Shown piece by piece: positions 45,600-55,900 of a stretch of DNA of 64,000 bases. Below the pieces are notes generated by a model. That model was not told where the DNA came from. It saw only the letters and a program-made list of their open reading frames with translations, and did no database searches. Both the position numbers and the translations under genes were made by a program. The first letter of the stretch is position 1, and each line of letters opens with the position of its first letter. Source of the stretch: Chloroflexota bacterium (lineage in GTDB: Bacteria; Chloroflexota; Anaerolineae; Aggregatilineales; Phototrophicaceae); assembly GCA_028875185.1 (NCBI GenBank), contig JAPPFH010000023.1:1-64000 (forward strand), in the 5' to 3' direction.

Positions 45600-48371
45600 A
45601 TGACTGAGATCTATCAACCACATGCGATAGAAGTGAAGTGGCAGAAGCGCTGGGACGACAGCCAGCTCTATCGCTCAAAAGTGGATTGGAGCAAGCCCAA
45701 GCATTATGCCTTGACCATGCTGCCTTATCCATCGGGCGACTTGCATATCGGCCACTGGTTCGCCATGACGCCATCGGACGCGCGCGCCCGCTGGATGCGC
45801 ATGCGTGGTTACAATGTGCTCTTCCCGATGGGCTTTGACGCCTTTGGCTTGCCGGCGGAGCAAGCGGCCATCTCCCGCAATATCCACCCTTGGAAGTGGA
45901 CCTACGCCAATATCGAGCGCATGCGCGAACAACTGCGCAGCATGGGCGCCATGTTCGATTGGGAGCGCGAAGCCATCTCTTGCACACCGGAATACTACAA
46001 ATGGTCGGAATGGTTCTTCAAGAGATTCTACGAGCGCGGCGTCGCCTACCGCGGCTCGGCTTTGGTGAACTGGTCCGAGACGCTGCAAACCGTGCTGGCG
46101 AATGAGCAGGTCATCGATGGCAAGGACGAACGCACCGGGCAGCCGGTCGTGCACAAGATGATGGAGCAGTGGTTCTTTCGGATTACCAAGTACGCTGATG
46201 AGCTGCTGAACTTCGAGCCGCTGGATTGGCCTGAATCAATCAAGATCATGCAGACAAACTGGATCGGCCGCAGCGAAGGCGCGCGCGCTACTTTCCACAC
46301 GGAAAAGGGCGGGCATCCGATCGAGATCTACACCACCCGGCCGGACACGCTCTGGGGCGCCACCTTCATGGTGCTGGCGCCGGAGCACGATCTGGTCGAG
46401 CGGATTACGACAGACGAGCGGCGCGCGGCGGTCGAGGCTTATATCGAGCGGACGGCGCTGGAGACCGAAATCGAGCGCATGGTCGAAGACCGCGAAAAGA
46501 CCGGGGTCTTCACCGGCGCTTACGCCATCAACCCGGTGAATGACGAGCGCATCCCGATATGGATCGCTGATTATGTGATGATCACCTATGGGACGGGCGC
46601 GATCATGGCGGTGCCAGCGCACGACCAGCGCGACTTCGAATTCGCCCGCGCCCACGACCTGCCAGCGCGCGTCGTAATCCAGCCCGGTGACGCTGGCGCG
46701 CCGCTCGACGGCGAGACCATGAGCGAAGCATACGATGGACCGGGCCTCATGGTCAACTCGGACGCGATGGACGGTAGCGAGAGTACCTGGGCAAAAGGCC
46801 GGAAGAACCCGGCGATCAACCGCGTCATTGACTGGCTGGAAGAAACGGGCAAGGGAGCGGAAGCGGTCAACTACCGTTTGCGCGATTGGCTGATCAGCCG
46901 GCAGCGTTATTGGGGCGGGCCCATCCCGATGATGTTCGACGGCGATGAAATCATCCCCGTGCCCGATGCGGACTTGCCGGTCGAATTGCCGGAAGATGTC
47001 GATTTTCTGCCGACCGGACGCAGTCCGCTAACCTATCACGAGCCCTTCTTCAAAGTGGATGAGACTCGCCGCCGCGAGACCGATACCCTCGATACCTTCA
47101 TGTGTTCGTCCTGGTATCAGCTGCGCTATCTGTCGCCAAAATGCGATACCGCGCCCTTTGACCCGGAAGAAGCGGCTTACTGGCTGCCCGTCGACGTCTA
47201 CACCGGCGGCGCCGAACACGCGGTGATGCACCTGCTATACACCCGTTTTTTCACCAAGGTACTGCGCGATATCGGCGTGTTTGAAGACGCGGCGGACGCA
47301 ATGCGCAAGCATGGGCGCGACCCGGATGGCGCCTTTGATGAGCCAATGACCGTGCTGCGCAATCAGGGGCAAGTGCTGGGCGGCGAACGGCAGGGCGATT
47401 TTGTGTTGTGCAGCGGGGCGCGGGTCGGCGGCAAAATGCTGGCGGACCGCGTCGAAGTTGCCGATTGGAATCAAGTGCCGGCCGGCTTTGACGGCGTCTT
47501 CGGCGAGATCGCCCACCGCACGGAAAATGTGCTGCATGTGGATATGGCCGGCATCACTCAATTCGTTGAGGTCCAGCCCGATGCCGAGATCATCATTCCC
47601 GATATCGCCGGCGAGAACAATGTGAATCAACTGCGGCATCACCTGGATATCCAGCGCATGTCGAAGAGCAAAGGCAACGTGGTCAACCCCGACGAACTCG
47701 TCGCTGAATACGGCGCCGATGTCGTGCGCTGCTACTTGATGTTCAACTTTGATTGGCAAAAGGGCGGTCCCTGGAACGAAAACAATATCAAGGGTCCCCA
47801 GGGCTGGCTGCAAGATGTCTGGAAGATTGCGGAGACGGGCGCGCCCAGCGCGCCGGGCGATGCCGCCGCGGAAAGGGATATCGAACGCAAACTGCATCAG
47901 ACTATCGCGGTAGTAAATCGCGGCTTGGAAGACTTCAGCTTCAATACCGCCATCGCCGAACAGATGAAATTCAAAAACGCCTTGCGGGCGGCGCTGCGCG
48001 ATGGCGGGATCGGCGCGGCGATGTGGCGCAACCTGATGAACCAGACTATACGCTTGCTGGCGCCGTTCGCGCCCCATATCGCCGAAGAATTGTGGGCGCG
48101 CCTGGGCTGGGACTACAGCGTGCATACGCAGCCCTGGCCCGAGTATGACGTGGAGAAAGCGCGCGAAGAGATGGTGGACTTGGTCGTGATGATCAATGGC
48201 AAGCCGCGCGAAACGATTGATGTCGCCGTGGATATCACGCAGGAGCAGGCGCAGGAACTGGCGCTGGCGAGCGGCGCCGCGCAGCGCTTGTTGGCTGGCA
48301 AGACGCCGAAGCGGACCGTCTATATTCCCGGGCGCAATGGCAGCGACCCGAAAGTGAATATCGTGGTCTAA
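45600..48371 (+). CDS. leuS: leucyl-tRNA synthetase
   Basis: A 923-residue class I aminoacyl-tRNA synthetase that charges tRNA-Leu. HIGH is present as 'GDLHIGHWFAMTPSDARARW' and KMSKS as 'QRMSKSKGNV' with its preceding 'HLDI'. The CP1 editing domain contains 'TTRPDTLWGATFMVLAPEH' and 'VPAHDQRDFEFA', needed to clear mischarged amino acids. A C-terminal anticodon-binding region with 'AEELWARLGW' and a final domain with 'VMINGKPRETIDVAVDITQE' complete it. It is slightly longer than E. coli LeuS. ATG 45600 has a weak AAGGAAA site 13 bases upstream. Confidence 0.97.
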   Translation: MTEIYQPHAIEVKWQKRWDDSQLYRSKVDWSKPKHYALTMLPYPSGDLHIGHWFAMTPSDARARWMRMRGYNVLFPMGFDAFGLPAEQAAISRNIHPWKWTYANIERMREQLRSMGAMFDWEREAISCTPEYYKWSEWFFKRFYERGVAYRGSALVNWSETLQTVLANEQVIDGKDERTGQPVVHKMMEQWFFRITKYADELLNFEPLDWPESIKIMQTNWIGRSEGARATFHTEKGGHPIEIYTTRPDTLWGATFMVLAPEHDLVERITTDERRAAVEAYIERTALETEIERMVEDREKTGVFTGAYAINPVNDERIPIWIADYVMITYGTGAIMAVPAHDQRDFEFARAHDLPARVVIQPGDAGAPLDGETMSEAYDGPGLMVNSDAMDGSESTWAKGRKNPAINRVIDWLEETGKGAEAVNYRLRDWLISRQRYWGGPIPMMFDGDEIIPVPDADLPVELPEDVDFLPTGRSPLTYHEPFFKVDETRRRETDTLDTFMCSSWYQLRYLSPKCDTAPFDPEEAAYWLPVDVYTGGAEHAVMHLLYTRFFTKVLRDIGVFEDAADAMRKHGRDPDGAFDEPMTVLRNQGQVLGGERQGDFVLCSGARVGGKMLADRVEVADWNQVPAGFDGVFGEIAHRTENVLHVDMAGITQFVEVQPDAEIIIPDIAGENNVNQLRHHLDIQRMSKSKGNVVNPDELVAEYGADVVRCYLMFNFDWQKGGPWNENNIKGPQGWLQDVWKIAETGAPSAPGDAAAERDIERKLHQTIAVVNRGLEDFSFNTAIAEQMKFKNALRAALRDGGIGAAMWRNLMNQTIRLLAPFAPHIAEELWARLGWDYSVHTQPWPEYDVEKAREEMVDLVVMINGKPRETIDVAVDITQEQAQELALASGAAQRLLAGKTPKRTVYIPGRNGSDPKVNIVV

Positions 48372-48376
48372 AGCAA

Positions 48377-48439
48377 TTCCCGCCTTGCTGCCTTATGGCG
48401 GGGCGGGAACTGGTCTTCAGCTTCTGTGTGGCGCTGAAG
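48377..48439 (+). terminator. two hairpins after leuS
   Basis: TTCCCGCC / GGCGGGAA (8 perfect pairs, 48377-48409) is followed by CTTCAGC / GCTGAAG (48415-48439). There is no T-run after the first; the second is followed by CCCTTCCCCTTTT. They probably limit readthrough from leuS, less surely than a canonical terminator. Confidence 0.45.
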
Positions 48440-48526
48440 CCCTTCCCCTTTTATGGGGTCGCGTAGACACTGACCGCCAACACTGACCCGCCGGGGCGGG
48501 GTTGGGGTGAGGATAGGTGGCCCGCC

Positions 48527-49375
48527 TCAGCCACAGCCCCCGCGCAGCACCTTGCGATGATACCGGCTGACGAAACCGGTCTTGCCTTCGAATTCAATCT
48601 TGTACCAGAAGCCGCTGATCTGGAGCGCAGGCACCTCGGAATTCTGCCAGACCAAGCCGATGATTTCGCCGGCTGGATGGTCGCGCAAGAAGAGCGTCTC
48701 GAGAAGTTTGATCATGCAGCCGTCCAGCGGGATGCCATTAATTGAGGGCAGCGCGTCCGCTTCCGGTGTTGCTGGCGGAGCTGATTCCGGAGGCATGTCG
48801 GATTGCAGCAGCACCACAGTGCCGGCGCCGTAGATCGCGCCACAAGTCATGCCGTCGCGCTCATAGGCTTCCAGCTCAACCAACATCCGCGGCGAGTGTT
48901 TGGCATCGAAAAAGACGAAGCTGCCGTATTCTTGGAAGCACACTTCCAAACCTGGGGGGACGTTGCCCCAAACATCCACAGCGTCCAAAAACTTTGGTCG
49001 GAGCCTGTCTGATTGGCTGATGCCCCTTGCGCCCACCATTTGGCATTGCGTGGATGGTAAATAATCAAAGACGGTTACATGGGATGGCAGGTAGCGGCAA
49101 GTCGACCCTGTGATGCGATCGCTGCTCGCTGCTTTGCTGCCGCTTCCGCTATCGGCGCTGTGATCCCGCTCGCCACTTCCCGAGTCTCCCGAGCTGCTCG
49201 GCCTATCCTCGTCCGGCTCTTGGGGGCAAAACTCCTGCTGGCCCAAAAAGCATTGGTCCGCATCGGAGAGCGTATCCTGCGTCAGCGCCGGCAGCGCCGC
49301 GATGAGCAGCAGCGCAACCATAAAGCCGCAACGCAGCGCCGCGCAAGTTAAGCGCATGACAGAATTATTATTCAT
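48527..49375 (-). CDS. secreted protein with C-terminal SH3-like domain
   Basis: A 282-residue exported protein. The N-terminal signal peptide ends at 'LLIAALPALTQD', followed by a long Ser/Asp/Gly-rich linker (about residues 50-95). The middle has cysteine-bearing strands ('FQEYGSFVFFDAKH'). The C-terminal ~60 residues are SH3_3-like, with 'LRDHPAGEIIGLV' and 'GFWYKIEFEGKTGFVSRYH'. Bacterial SH3 domains usually bind cell-wall peptides. GGGAG precedes ATG 49375. It is a likely envelope-associated binding protein. Confidence 0.75.
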   Translation of the reverse strand: MNNNSVMRLTCAALRCGFMVALLLIAALPALTQDTLSDADQCFLGQQEFCPQEPDEDRPSSSGDSGSGERDHSADSGSGSKAASSDRITGSTCRYLPSHVTVFDYLPSTQCQMVGARGISQSDRLRPKFLDAVDVWGNVPPGLEVCFQEYGSFVFFDAKHSPRMLVELEAYERDGMTCGAIYGAGTVVLLQSDMPPESAPPATPEADALPSINGIPLDGCMIKLLETLFLRDHPAGEIIGLVWQNSEVPALQISGFWYKIEFEGKTGFVSRYHRKVLRGGCG

Positions 49376-49604
49376 TTGAAGTCTCCCTACTGTAGGAATC
49401 ATATTCCACTCTAGTTTTGAATGCGGATTTCGGCAACAATTTTAGTGTTGCCTTTGCCAAATCCGACAGAAGCGGCCGCGGCGGCAAAGCCTGCGCCAAG
49501 GGTTGGCGGCGTCGATTGCGCCTGGCGTCGCGCCGCTTGCGATTTCCTGGCAATTGGTTATACTTGGGGCATCGGCCGCTGTATCGATTAGAAAGGATCC
49601 TATC

Positions 49605-49898
49605 ATGCAAGAGGGTGGAATGGATATTGTCGTCAAGTATTGCGCGACTTGAGGACACCAACCCAATGCCGTCAGTTTGACGGACGAAATTCTGAACGAA
49701 CGTGAAATCGAATACTTTATCAGCAGTTGGACCTTGATTCCGAGCACCGGCGGCGTCTTTGATGTCACGGTGAATGGAGAGCTGGTTTTCTCCAAGCACG
49801 AGGTAGGCCGTCATGCGGAGCCGGGTGAAGTGCGCGCCGGTATCTTAAAGGCGCTGGAAACCGTCCGCCCCGCCGATTCCGAGCTTGTCAGCAAGTAA
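49605..49898 (+). CDS. SelW-like (Rdx family) probable selenoprotein with in-frame TGA
   Basis: Reading from ATG 49605 gives 'MQEGGMDIVVKYCAT', then TGA at 49650-49652, then 'GHQPNAVSLTDEILNE' and 'TLIPSTGGVFDVTVNGELVF' to a TAA at 49898. The total is 97 residues with Sec. Rdx proteins carry a thioredoxin-fold CxxC or CxxU redox motif just after the first strand; here the motif is C-A-T-U, with TGA at exactly the second redox position. Both sides of the TGA match the family in one frame. AAAGGA lies before ATG 49605, and a hairpin with a G-bearing loop lies 21 bases after the TGA. The usual second Cys codon being mutated to a stop would also fit, so confirmation needs selenium genes. Confidence 0.8.
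49669..49683 (+). promoter_or_regulatory. bSECIS-like hairpin for Sec insertion
   Basis: CCGTC / GACGG (five perfect pairs) encloses the loop AGTTT. The loop starts 22 bases after the TGA at 49650-49652, and G is its second base. This fits the general bacterial SECIS model: apical loop 16-37 bases from the UGA with G in the first two loop positions. Confidence 0.6.
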
Positions 49899-49943
49899 CA
49901 CTCCGCGCTTTGCGAATTTGAATTCGCAACTCGCCAATTATCG

Positions 49944-49984
49944 AAAACCGCGCCGTCAAGCGCAAGTTGGCGGGCGGTTTTTCT
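49944..49984 (+). terminator. rho-independent terminator after the SelW-like gene
   Basis: AAAACCGC / GCGGTTTT (8 perfect pairs) with an inner GCC/GGC continuation is followed by TTTCTTT. It lies 46 bases after the gene, so the SelW-like gene appears to be a single-gene transcript. Confidence 0.75.
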
Positions 49985-50130
49985 TTGGGACAAGCCCGGC
50001 AATTGCTTGGCAGTCAAGCGCTTATGTTGTAGACTAAAGGTGTGGAAACTGCTGACGCGGGTTCTAACGCGGTTCGTGTTCAGCATAGAAGTGCCAGTCA
50101 ATTTATACTCCCAAAGGAGGGTGGTTCAAA

Positions 50131-51168
50131 ATGAAACGTCTTGTATTGGTAGCGCTACTTATCTTTGCCGTGCTTGTCGTCAGCTCTGGGCTTGCGGCGG
50201 CGCAGGACGGGCACATCGTCCAGCGCATTCGCGACCGCGGGGAATTGATCTGTGGCGTGAACTCGGTACTGCCGGGCTTCGGCACACAGAATGACGCCGG
50301 CGATTTTGAAGGATTTGATGTCGACATTTGCCGCGCAGTCGCCGCCGCGATACTGGGCGACGCCAACGCGATTGCATTCCGCCCGCTTGCCGCTGCCGAG
50401 CGCCCGACCGCCTTGGCCAGTGGCGAGATTGACATGCTCAGCCGCAACACCACCTGGACGCTCAGCCGTGATACCGAATGGGGCGCCACCTTTGGTCCCA
50501 CGACCTTCTATGATGGTCAGGGCATCATGGTCAAGATCGACTTTGGCGTCAGCACCATTGACGAGCTCGGAGAAGAAAGCATCGTCATGTGCGCCACTGC
50601 CGGCACCACCACCGAACTGAACATTACGGACAAAGCCAACGCGCTCGGCGCCGATTGGGAACTGAATACATTCCCCGACTTCGACGCCATTATGGATGCC
50701 TACGAAGCTGGCGCCTGCGACGCCTTCACCAGCGACATCAGCAGCTTGGTCTCGCGCAAAGCCACCTCGGCTGATCCGGCCGCGCATGTGATTCTGCCGG
50801 GCGCCATCAGCAAGGAGCCTCTGGGGCCGGTCAGCCCGCAGAACGACGCCAACTTCGCCGACATTATCCGCTGGGTGGTGTGGGGATTGTTGACCGCGGA
50901 AGAATTCGGCATCGACAGCATGAACATCGGCGATTACATGGATAGCGATGACGCCGGAATCGGGCGCCTGCTTGGCTTGGGCGACAATGTGGCCGGCGAC
51001 TACCTCGGCATCAACGATCAGTTCATGGTTGACGTGATCACGCAGATGGGCAACTACGGCGAGATCTTTGATCGCAACCTGGGTCCGGATACGATCTTCG
51101 GCCTGGAACGCGGATTCAACGACCTGTGGACGAACGGCGGCTTGATGTACGCGGCGCCCTTCCGTTAA
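50131..51168 (+). CDS. aapJ: amino-acid ABC transporter substrate-binding protein (AapJ-like)
   Basis: A 345-residue periplasmic-type binding protein. A signal peptide (1-24, 'LIFAVLVVSSGLAAAQD') is followed by the family-3 solute-binding fold: 'IRDRGELICGVNSVLPGFGT', 'GFDVDICRAVAAAILGD', 'FRPLAAAERPTALASGEIDM' and 'CATAGTTTE'. It captures polar amino acids outside the membrane and hands them to the permease. AAAGGAGG precedes ATG 50131 (spacing about 10). The gene is followed by a terminator and then by permease genes, as in aapJQMP; the terminator may allow a higher level of this protein than of the permeases. Confidence 0.93.
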   Translation: MKRLVLVALLIFAVLVVSSGLAAAQDGHIVQRIRDRGELICGVNSVLPGFGTQNDAGDFEGFDVDICRAVAAAILGDANAIAFRPLAAAERPTALASGEIDMLSRNTTWTLSRDTEWGATFGPTTFYDGQGIMVKIDFGVSTIDELGEESIVMCATAGTTTELNITDKANALGADWELNTFPDFDAIMDAYEAGACDAFTSDISSLVSRKATSADPAAHVILPGAISKEPLGPVSPQNDANFADIIRWVVWGLLTAEEFGIDSMNIGDYMDSDDAGIGRLLGLGDNVAGDYLGINDQFMVDVITQMGNYGEIFDRNLGPDTIFGLERGFNDLWTNGGLMYAAPFR

Positions 51169-51199
51169 GTCGGCGGGCGTAAAAGTCTGAGATTGAAGA

Positions 51200-51232
51200 G
51201 GCGCGTCATCGGTCAGGTGGCGCGCCTTTTTT
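51200..51232 (+). terminator. rho-independent terminator after aapJ
   Basis: GGCGCG / CGCGCC (6 pairs, longer if mismatches are allowed) is followed by TTTTTT. It separates the binding-protein gene from the permeases. Confidence 0.8.
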
Positions 51233-51407
51233 CATAATCAGGTTAAGCCTGCATGGCGAAGAATTCTCAATTTGCAAAACCGTGAAGTTTTCGAGCAACA
51301 GACCCTGCAAGGCAAAATTTGTCTTATCCGCCTCTTTTGAATAAAATTGTTGCATTACGCTGACCAGCCTGGCTGTGTGATTCCTTAATCCGTGCGGGCG
51401 TAAGCTA

Positions 51408-52922
51408 ATGGCGATCAAATCACAAGCCCAACAAGCGAGTATCCTGCCGACGATGTTGCGCGATGGGCGCATCTTGCAGGGCATCGCCCAGATCATCTTT
51501 GTCGTCATTGTGGTAATTGTCCTCAACGATTTGCAGACGCGCATCAATACCGCGCTGGAATCGACCAATCAATCGCCAAACTTCGAATTTCTGCAGAATC
51601 GCGCCGGCTTCAGCTTGGCGGACTCCGGCAGTTATTCCTCAAACGATCGCTACATTGACGCCTTTGAAGTCGGTTTTATCAATACTTTGCGCGTCGTCTT
51701 GCTGGGTCTGGTGTCTACGACTGTCATCGGCATCTTGGCTGGCATATTTCTTTTGAGTCGAAACTTCTTGCTGCGGACGATTTCGCGCGCCTACGTCGAG
51801 GTCTTGCGCAATACGCCGATCTTGTTGCAGATCATTGCCTGGTATTTCATCGTGATGCTGTCCTTGCCGCAGCAGCAGGAATCGATCGCCTTTCCCCGCG
51901 AGGGCGTGCGCAGCCTCCCGCTGCTCCAATATGCGCTATCGCTGGTCGTTATCCTGGTCATCTGGCAATACGGCGGGACCTTGCGGCGCCCAGCCTGGCG
52001 GATGCTCGTGCGCGAGGCTGGTATCGCCATCGTCGTGCTGGTCAATCTATTGGGCATTGGTCTGGTTGGCGCCGGCACGCCAATTGAGTTTCACCCCGGC
52101 ATCTACATCAGCATCAAGGGCGTCGCTATTTTCGAGCTGATTCCCTCATCGCTCTTTGGCGTCTGGATGGTCTTCATCGTGATCGGCGCGGTGGTCGCAA
52201 TGGCGCTGTCGCGTTATTTCGCCTTCATCACCGAGAGCACCGGTCAGCCAATCCCGCGGACGCGCTTCGCCATTGCCGCGTTCATCGGATTTGTACTGCT
52301 GGGTTGGGTCATTGTGGGCATGCGGCCCACGCCGGCAGCGCTAAACGTCTACGATGACGAAGCCGGCGCCTCGATGGAAATGGAATACGAGGACGCCTTT
52401 GAATCCGGCTTGCTGACGATAGAGCAAGAGCTGGAGTATACGCGGCAGCCGCTCCTGTTCCGCCCGCCAACGCTGGATCGACGCGGGCGCAACATCGAAA
52501 CCGGCATTGAATTCTCGCCCAACTATCTTGCCGTCTTTCTGGGACTGGTGATTTATACATCAGCATTCATCGCTGAAATCGTGCGGGCGGGCATCCAGGC
52601 GGTGCCCAAGGGCCAGTTGGAAGCTTCGCGCGCTTTGGGGCTCTCGCAAACCGATATGCTGCGTCTCATCATTTTGCCGCAGGCGCTGCGCGTTATCATC
52701 CCGCCGCTGGGCAATCAATTTCTAAATCTCTCAAAGAATTCCAGCCTCGCGATCGCCGTGGCTTACACCGATATCTATCAAGTGACATTCACGATTATCA
52801 ATCAGTCGGGGCAGTCGGTCACCGGCATTGTAATGGTCATGCTCTCATATCTGCTCATAAGCCTGTGCATTTCGCTGCTGATGAACGTGATCAATCAGCG
52901 CTATCAGTTGGTGACGAGGTAA
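51408..52922 (+). CDS. aapQ: amino-acid ABC transporter permease (AapQ-like)
   Basis: A 504-residue inner-membrane protein of the HisM/AapQ type. It has an early helix, then 'GFINTLRVVLLGLVSTTVIG', 'EVLRNTPILLQIIAWYF' and the EAA loop 'EASRALGLSQTDMLRLIILP' near residue 404, which contacts the ATPase. AapQ is usually about 400 residues; here ~100 residues are added between helices, where 'DDEAGASMEMEYEDAFESG' forms an acidic extracytoplasmic stretch. It forms one half of the heterodimeric channel with the AapM homologue. The stop and the next start are 7 bases apart. Confidence 0.92.
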   Translation: MAIKSQAQQASILPTMLRDGRILQGIAQIIFVVIVVIVLNDLQTRINTALESTNQSPNFEFLQNRAGFSLADSGSYSSNDRYIDAFEVGFINTLRVVLLGLVSTTVIGILAGIFLLSRNFLLRTISRAYVEVLRNTPILLQIIAWYFIVMLSLPQQQESIAFPREGVRSLPLLQYALSLVVILVIWQYGGTLRRPAWRMLVREAGIAIVVLVNLLGIGLVGAGTPIEFHPGIYISIKGVAIFELIPSSLFGVWMVFIVIGAVVAMALSRYFAFITESTGQPIPRTRFAIAAFIGFVLLGWVIVGMRPTPAALNVYDDEAGASMEMEYEDAFESGLLTIEQELEYTRQPLLFRPPTLDRRGRNIETGIEFSPNYLAVFLGLVIYTSAFIAEIVRAGIQAVPKGQLEASRALGLSQTDMLRLIILPQALRVIIPPLGNQFLNLSKNSSLAIAVAYTDIYQVTFTIINQSGQSVTGIVMVMLSYLLISLCISLLMNVINQRYQLVTR

Positions 52923-52929
52923 GCCGCGG

Positions 52930-55900
52930 ATGTCGGATCAGATGAACGCCGAGGCGGGACAGTCGATCATCCATTTCGATGATGAGCCGGCGCGTCCGCC
53001 GCCGACGCTTGAAGTGGGTCTGGCCGGCTGGGCGCGGCAGAACCTCTTCAATTCGCCCGTCGACATTGTCATCACCGTTGTTACTTCCGTGCTTATCCTG
53101 GGTCTGCTCGTTGGCTTTTTCGATTGGGCGATTCGCTCCGCCAACTGGTTCGCCATAATCAACAATCAACGTCTTTTCATGATGTTGTCCTACGAGCCGA
53201 TCTTTGAATGGCGGCTCACGCTGACGGTCTTGCTGGCTGCTATCTTGACCGGCTTTAGCCTGGCGGCTTGGGCGCGCCGATCTGTCGTTCGCGTTCTTGC
53301 CATAATCGCCTTGGTCGTTGTCGTGGTCGTCGGTGTTGCGCCGCCGCTTATTGAAGCGACAATCAAGCAACCGCGCTCGTACTTCACCGCTGGCAATGTC
53401 GATATTGTCGACCGCGCCACCGCTCTAACGCCACAGCCTGAATTAGCCTTCATCGCGCAAGCCGGCGAGCGAGTGACCGTGAGCCTGGCGCTTGATGAAG
53501 TTGTCGATATCGAAACGCTGAGCCGGCTCGCGGGCTTTTCCGATCGTGGATCGAACGCCCTGGGCAACGCCGCCCTCAATCGACTTGAACAGCGCGCGAA
53601 AACCGGCGAAACCTTCGATCAAATGGCCAGCGGCGAATTGACCGAGTCGCTCGAAGAACGCGCGCGGCTGAATATCCGCACCTTCACCCGCACCAATGAT
53701 ATGCTGGCATCGACCGCGGACACTGTCGCCCATATGGGTGGCTTGCTCGCCACCTCCGGAGCGGAAGTGGGCGAGCTGCGCTATTGGCTCGGACGTTTGG
53801 AGCGCGCCGCTACGGGCATGGACCCGCGCGCGGACGTTGTGTTGGGGCAGGCGGAAGCGGTTGACGACTCGGTAAAGAATCTGTCGGTCAACGATGCGAT
53901 TCCGGCTGATCTGCGGCCCGCGATTGAAGCGTTGACCGCCACGCTACTGGCGAGCGAGCAATTGGAAGACCTGGGAGTACTGCTCGTCGTGCAGCTGTCG
54001 GAAGATTTCATCGGCAAGCCGGACCAATCCAATGACGATGAGGCGCTGATTAAGCCTTCGCCGCGTGAAGCCGCCTTCCTGCAGGATATGTTTGCGCGCT
54101 TGCTGACGCCCCAATCAGTGCTGGATTTGTACCAGCTCGGTCAGACCCCGATGGCGATCGCCATCCTGGACGCCAGTTCGCTGGAGCCGCTGGCTGAAGC
54201 TGTCTTGCATGGGGCGGGAGACAGCGTCTCATACGATATTCCGCGCGATGGCTGGTACATCCTCAGCAAGAACGCGGCGGAGGGCGAAGAAGGCAGCACC
54301 ATTTTAGCCGCATCCGGCATCTACCCGATCGTTGAGCGCACGCTCAGCGCCACCGAATCGCAATTTGCCCGCCTGACCGACAACGAGTTGGTCGTCACCG
54401 ATAGCCGGCCGATGCGCGACGGCAAGACGATACCCGTCGCCGTCTTGATCGACAATCAGTTCCGCGGTCGCCGCGATTTGCAGACCTATCTTATCCATTT
54501 CATCCCACCGTTTTTTGAGCAGGTCGAGGCGTTGCTGATTCCCTTCCTAATCACTGTCGCCTGGGGCTTCATCCTGGGGCGCGCGGCCGCCCATCTGCTG
54601 GGCGAGAAGTCAGTCTTCAATGACAATGGCAGTCGTGTCCGGGTCTTGGCTTGGTCGCTGACGCCGCTGCTTATCCTGCTTATGTACTTTGCTTTGCTTG
54701 ACGGCGCCGGCGTGGTGTTGCATATCGCCGCTGCCTTTGGCGCTGTGCTAGCGGTTCGCTGGGCTGAAGCCTGGCTCAACCTGCGCAATCAGGGCGAGGA
54801 TGCCGAAGGCTCAACCAATCGCCTGCTGATCTATGGCTGGGGCGCCTTTCCCCTAATCATGTTCGGTTTGGCATCGGGCATCGGCGGGCTTTCCGGCGCG
54901 ACGCTCGGCAGCATGATTGGCGGTCTGTTCTGGCTGCTCCTGATGTATTTCGTCGGTCTCAGCTACAGGGGAACGCTCGGTTTCGCCCTGCTGGTGGGCG
55001 GCTTCTTCTTGCAAATCGCGCAAGCTTTCTTGATCAATCTGGTTTGGGACGGCTGGTATAGCGATCCTTCATTCGCAATACTGCTCTGGCTGGCGCTTGC
55101 CGCCATCGGCGTTGTGGCCGGCATCGGCGGCGCTCGATTGAATGGCGCGCTGGATATGAGGATCAAACGAACTGGTTTCTTGATCGGCTGCGTCTCCTTC
55201 GCCTTTGCGCTCTTCGATACCAATGTCGTTTCAGCGACCGCGGGCAATTCGACGGTGACGATGGCGAGCGCCGCCTTCTTATTGTGGATCGTCTGGATGT
55301 TCTTCAGTGGCGCCACCAAGTGGACCGCGAATCGGATCCTCATCGGCTTGCTGCTGCTGACATTCTTGTGGATGCAGACTTTCACCGCGGTTGATCGCTG
55401 GTCGACCATCTATTTTGTCATTTGGCTTGCTGGCGGGGTCGCCGTCTTCAAGCGCGGGCAAGCGGCGCAGTTGGACAAACGAGCAGAGCCGGGCGCGCGC
55501 GGCGTTTGGCTCGCCCATCGCTACCCGCTGCACAGCATGGCGGCATCGGCTGTGGCTTGGCTGGCCGCCTTGTGGATCATCCCCAGCATCATCAGCGGCT
55601 TGGGCGCGCAGGGCGCCTTGCAGGCATCGCCCGATGACCTGCTGCCGCTTTCGGACAAGCGGCTTTGGGGCGGCCTTATGATCACCATGCAGCTTACCGT
55701 GCTCGGCATCGCAGCCTCTTTCCCAATCGGTCTGGCGCTGGCGCTGGGGCGGCGCAGCCGGCTGGCGGTTGTCAAATACACCTGCATTCTCTACATTGAG
55801 CTGGTGCGCGGCGTACCCTTGATTACGATTCTGTTTCTGGCATCGCTGCTTGTGCCGCTGGTGGACCCCAATCTGGCGGCGATTGACCAAGCGGTGCGCG

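Noticed and set aside
49677..49898. Stand-alone 73-residue protein from a TTG start
   Set aside because: It is only the C-terminal part of the SelW-like gene; the first strand and the redox motif lie upstream of the TGA.
50113..51168. aapJ as a separate histidine- or cystine-specific system
   Set aside because: The permeases that follow are clearly of the AapQ/AapM type, so the general polar amino-acid assignment was kept.
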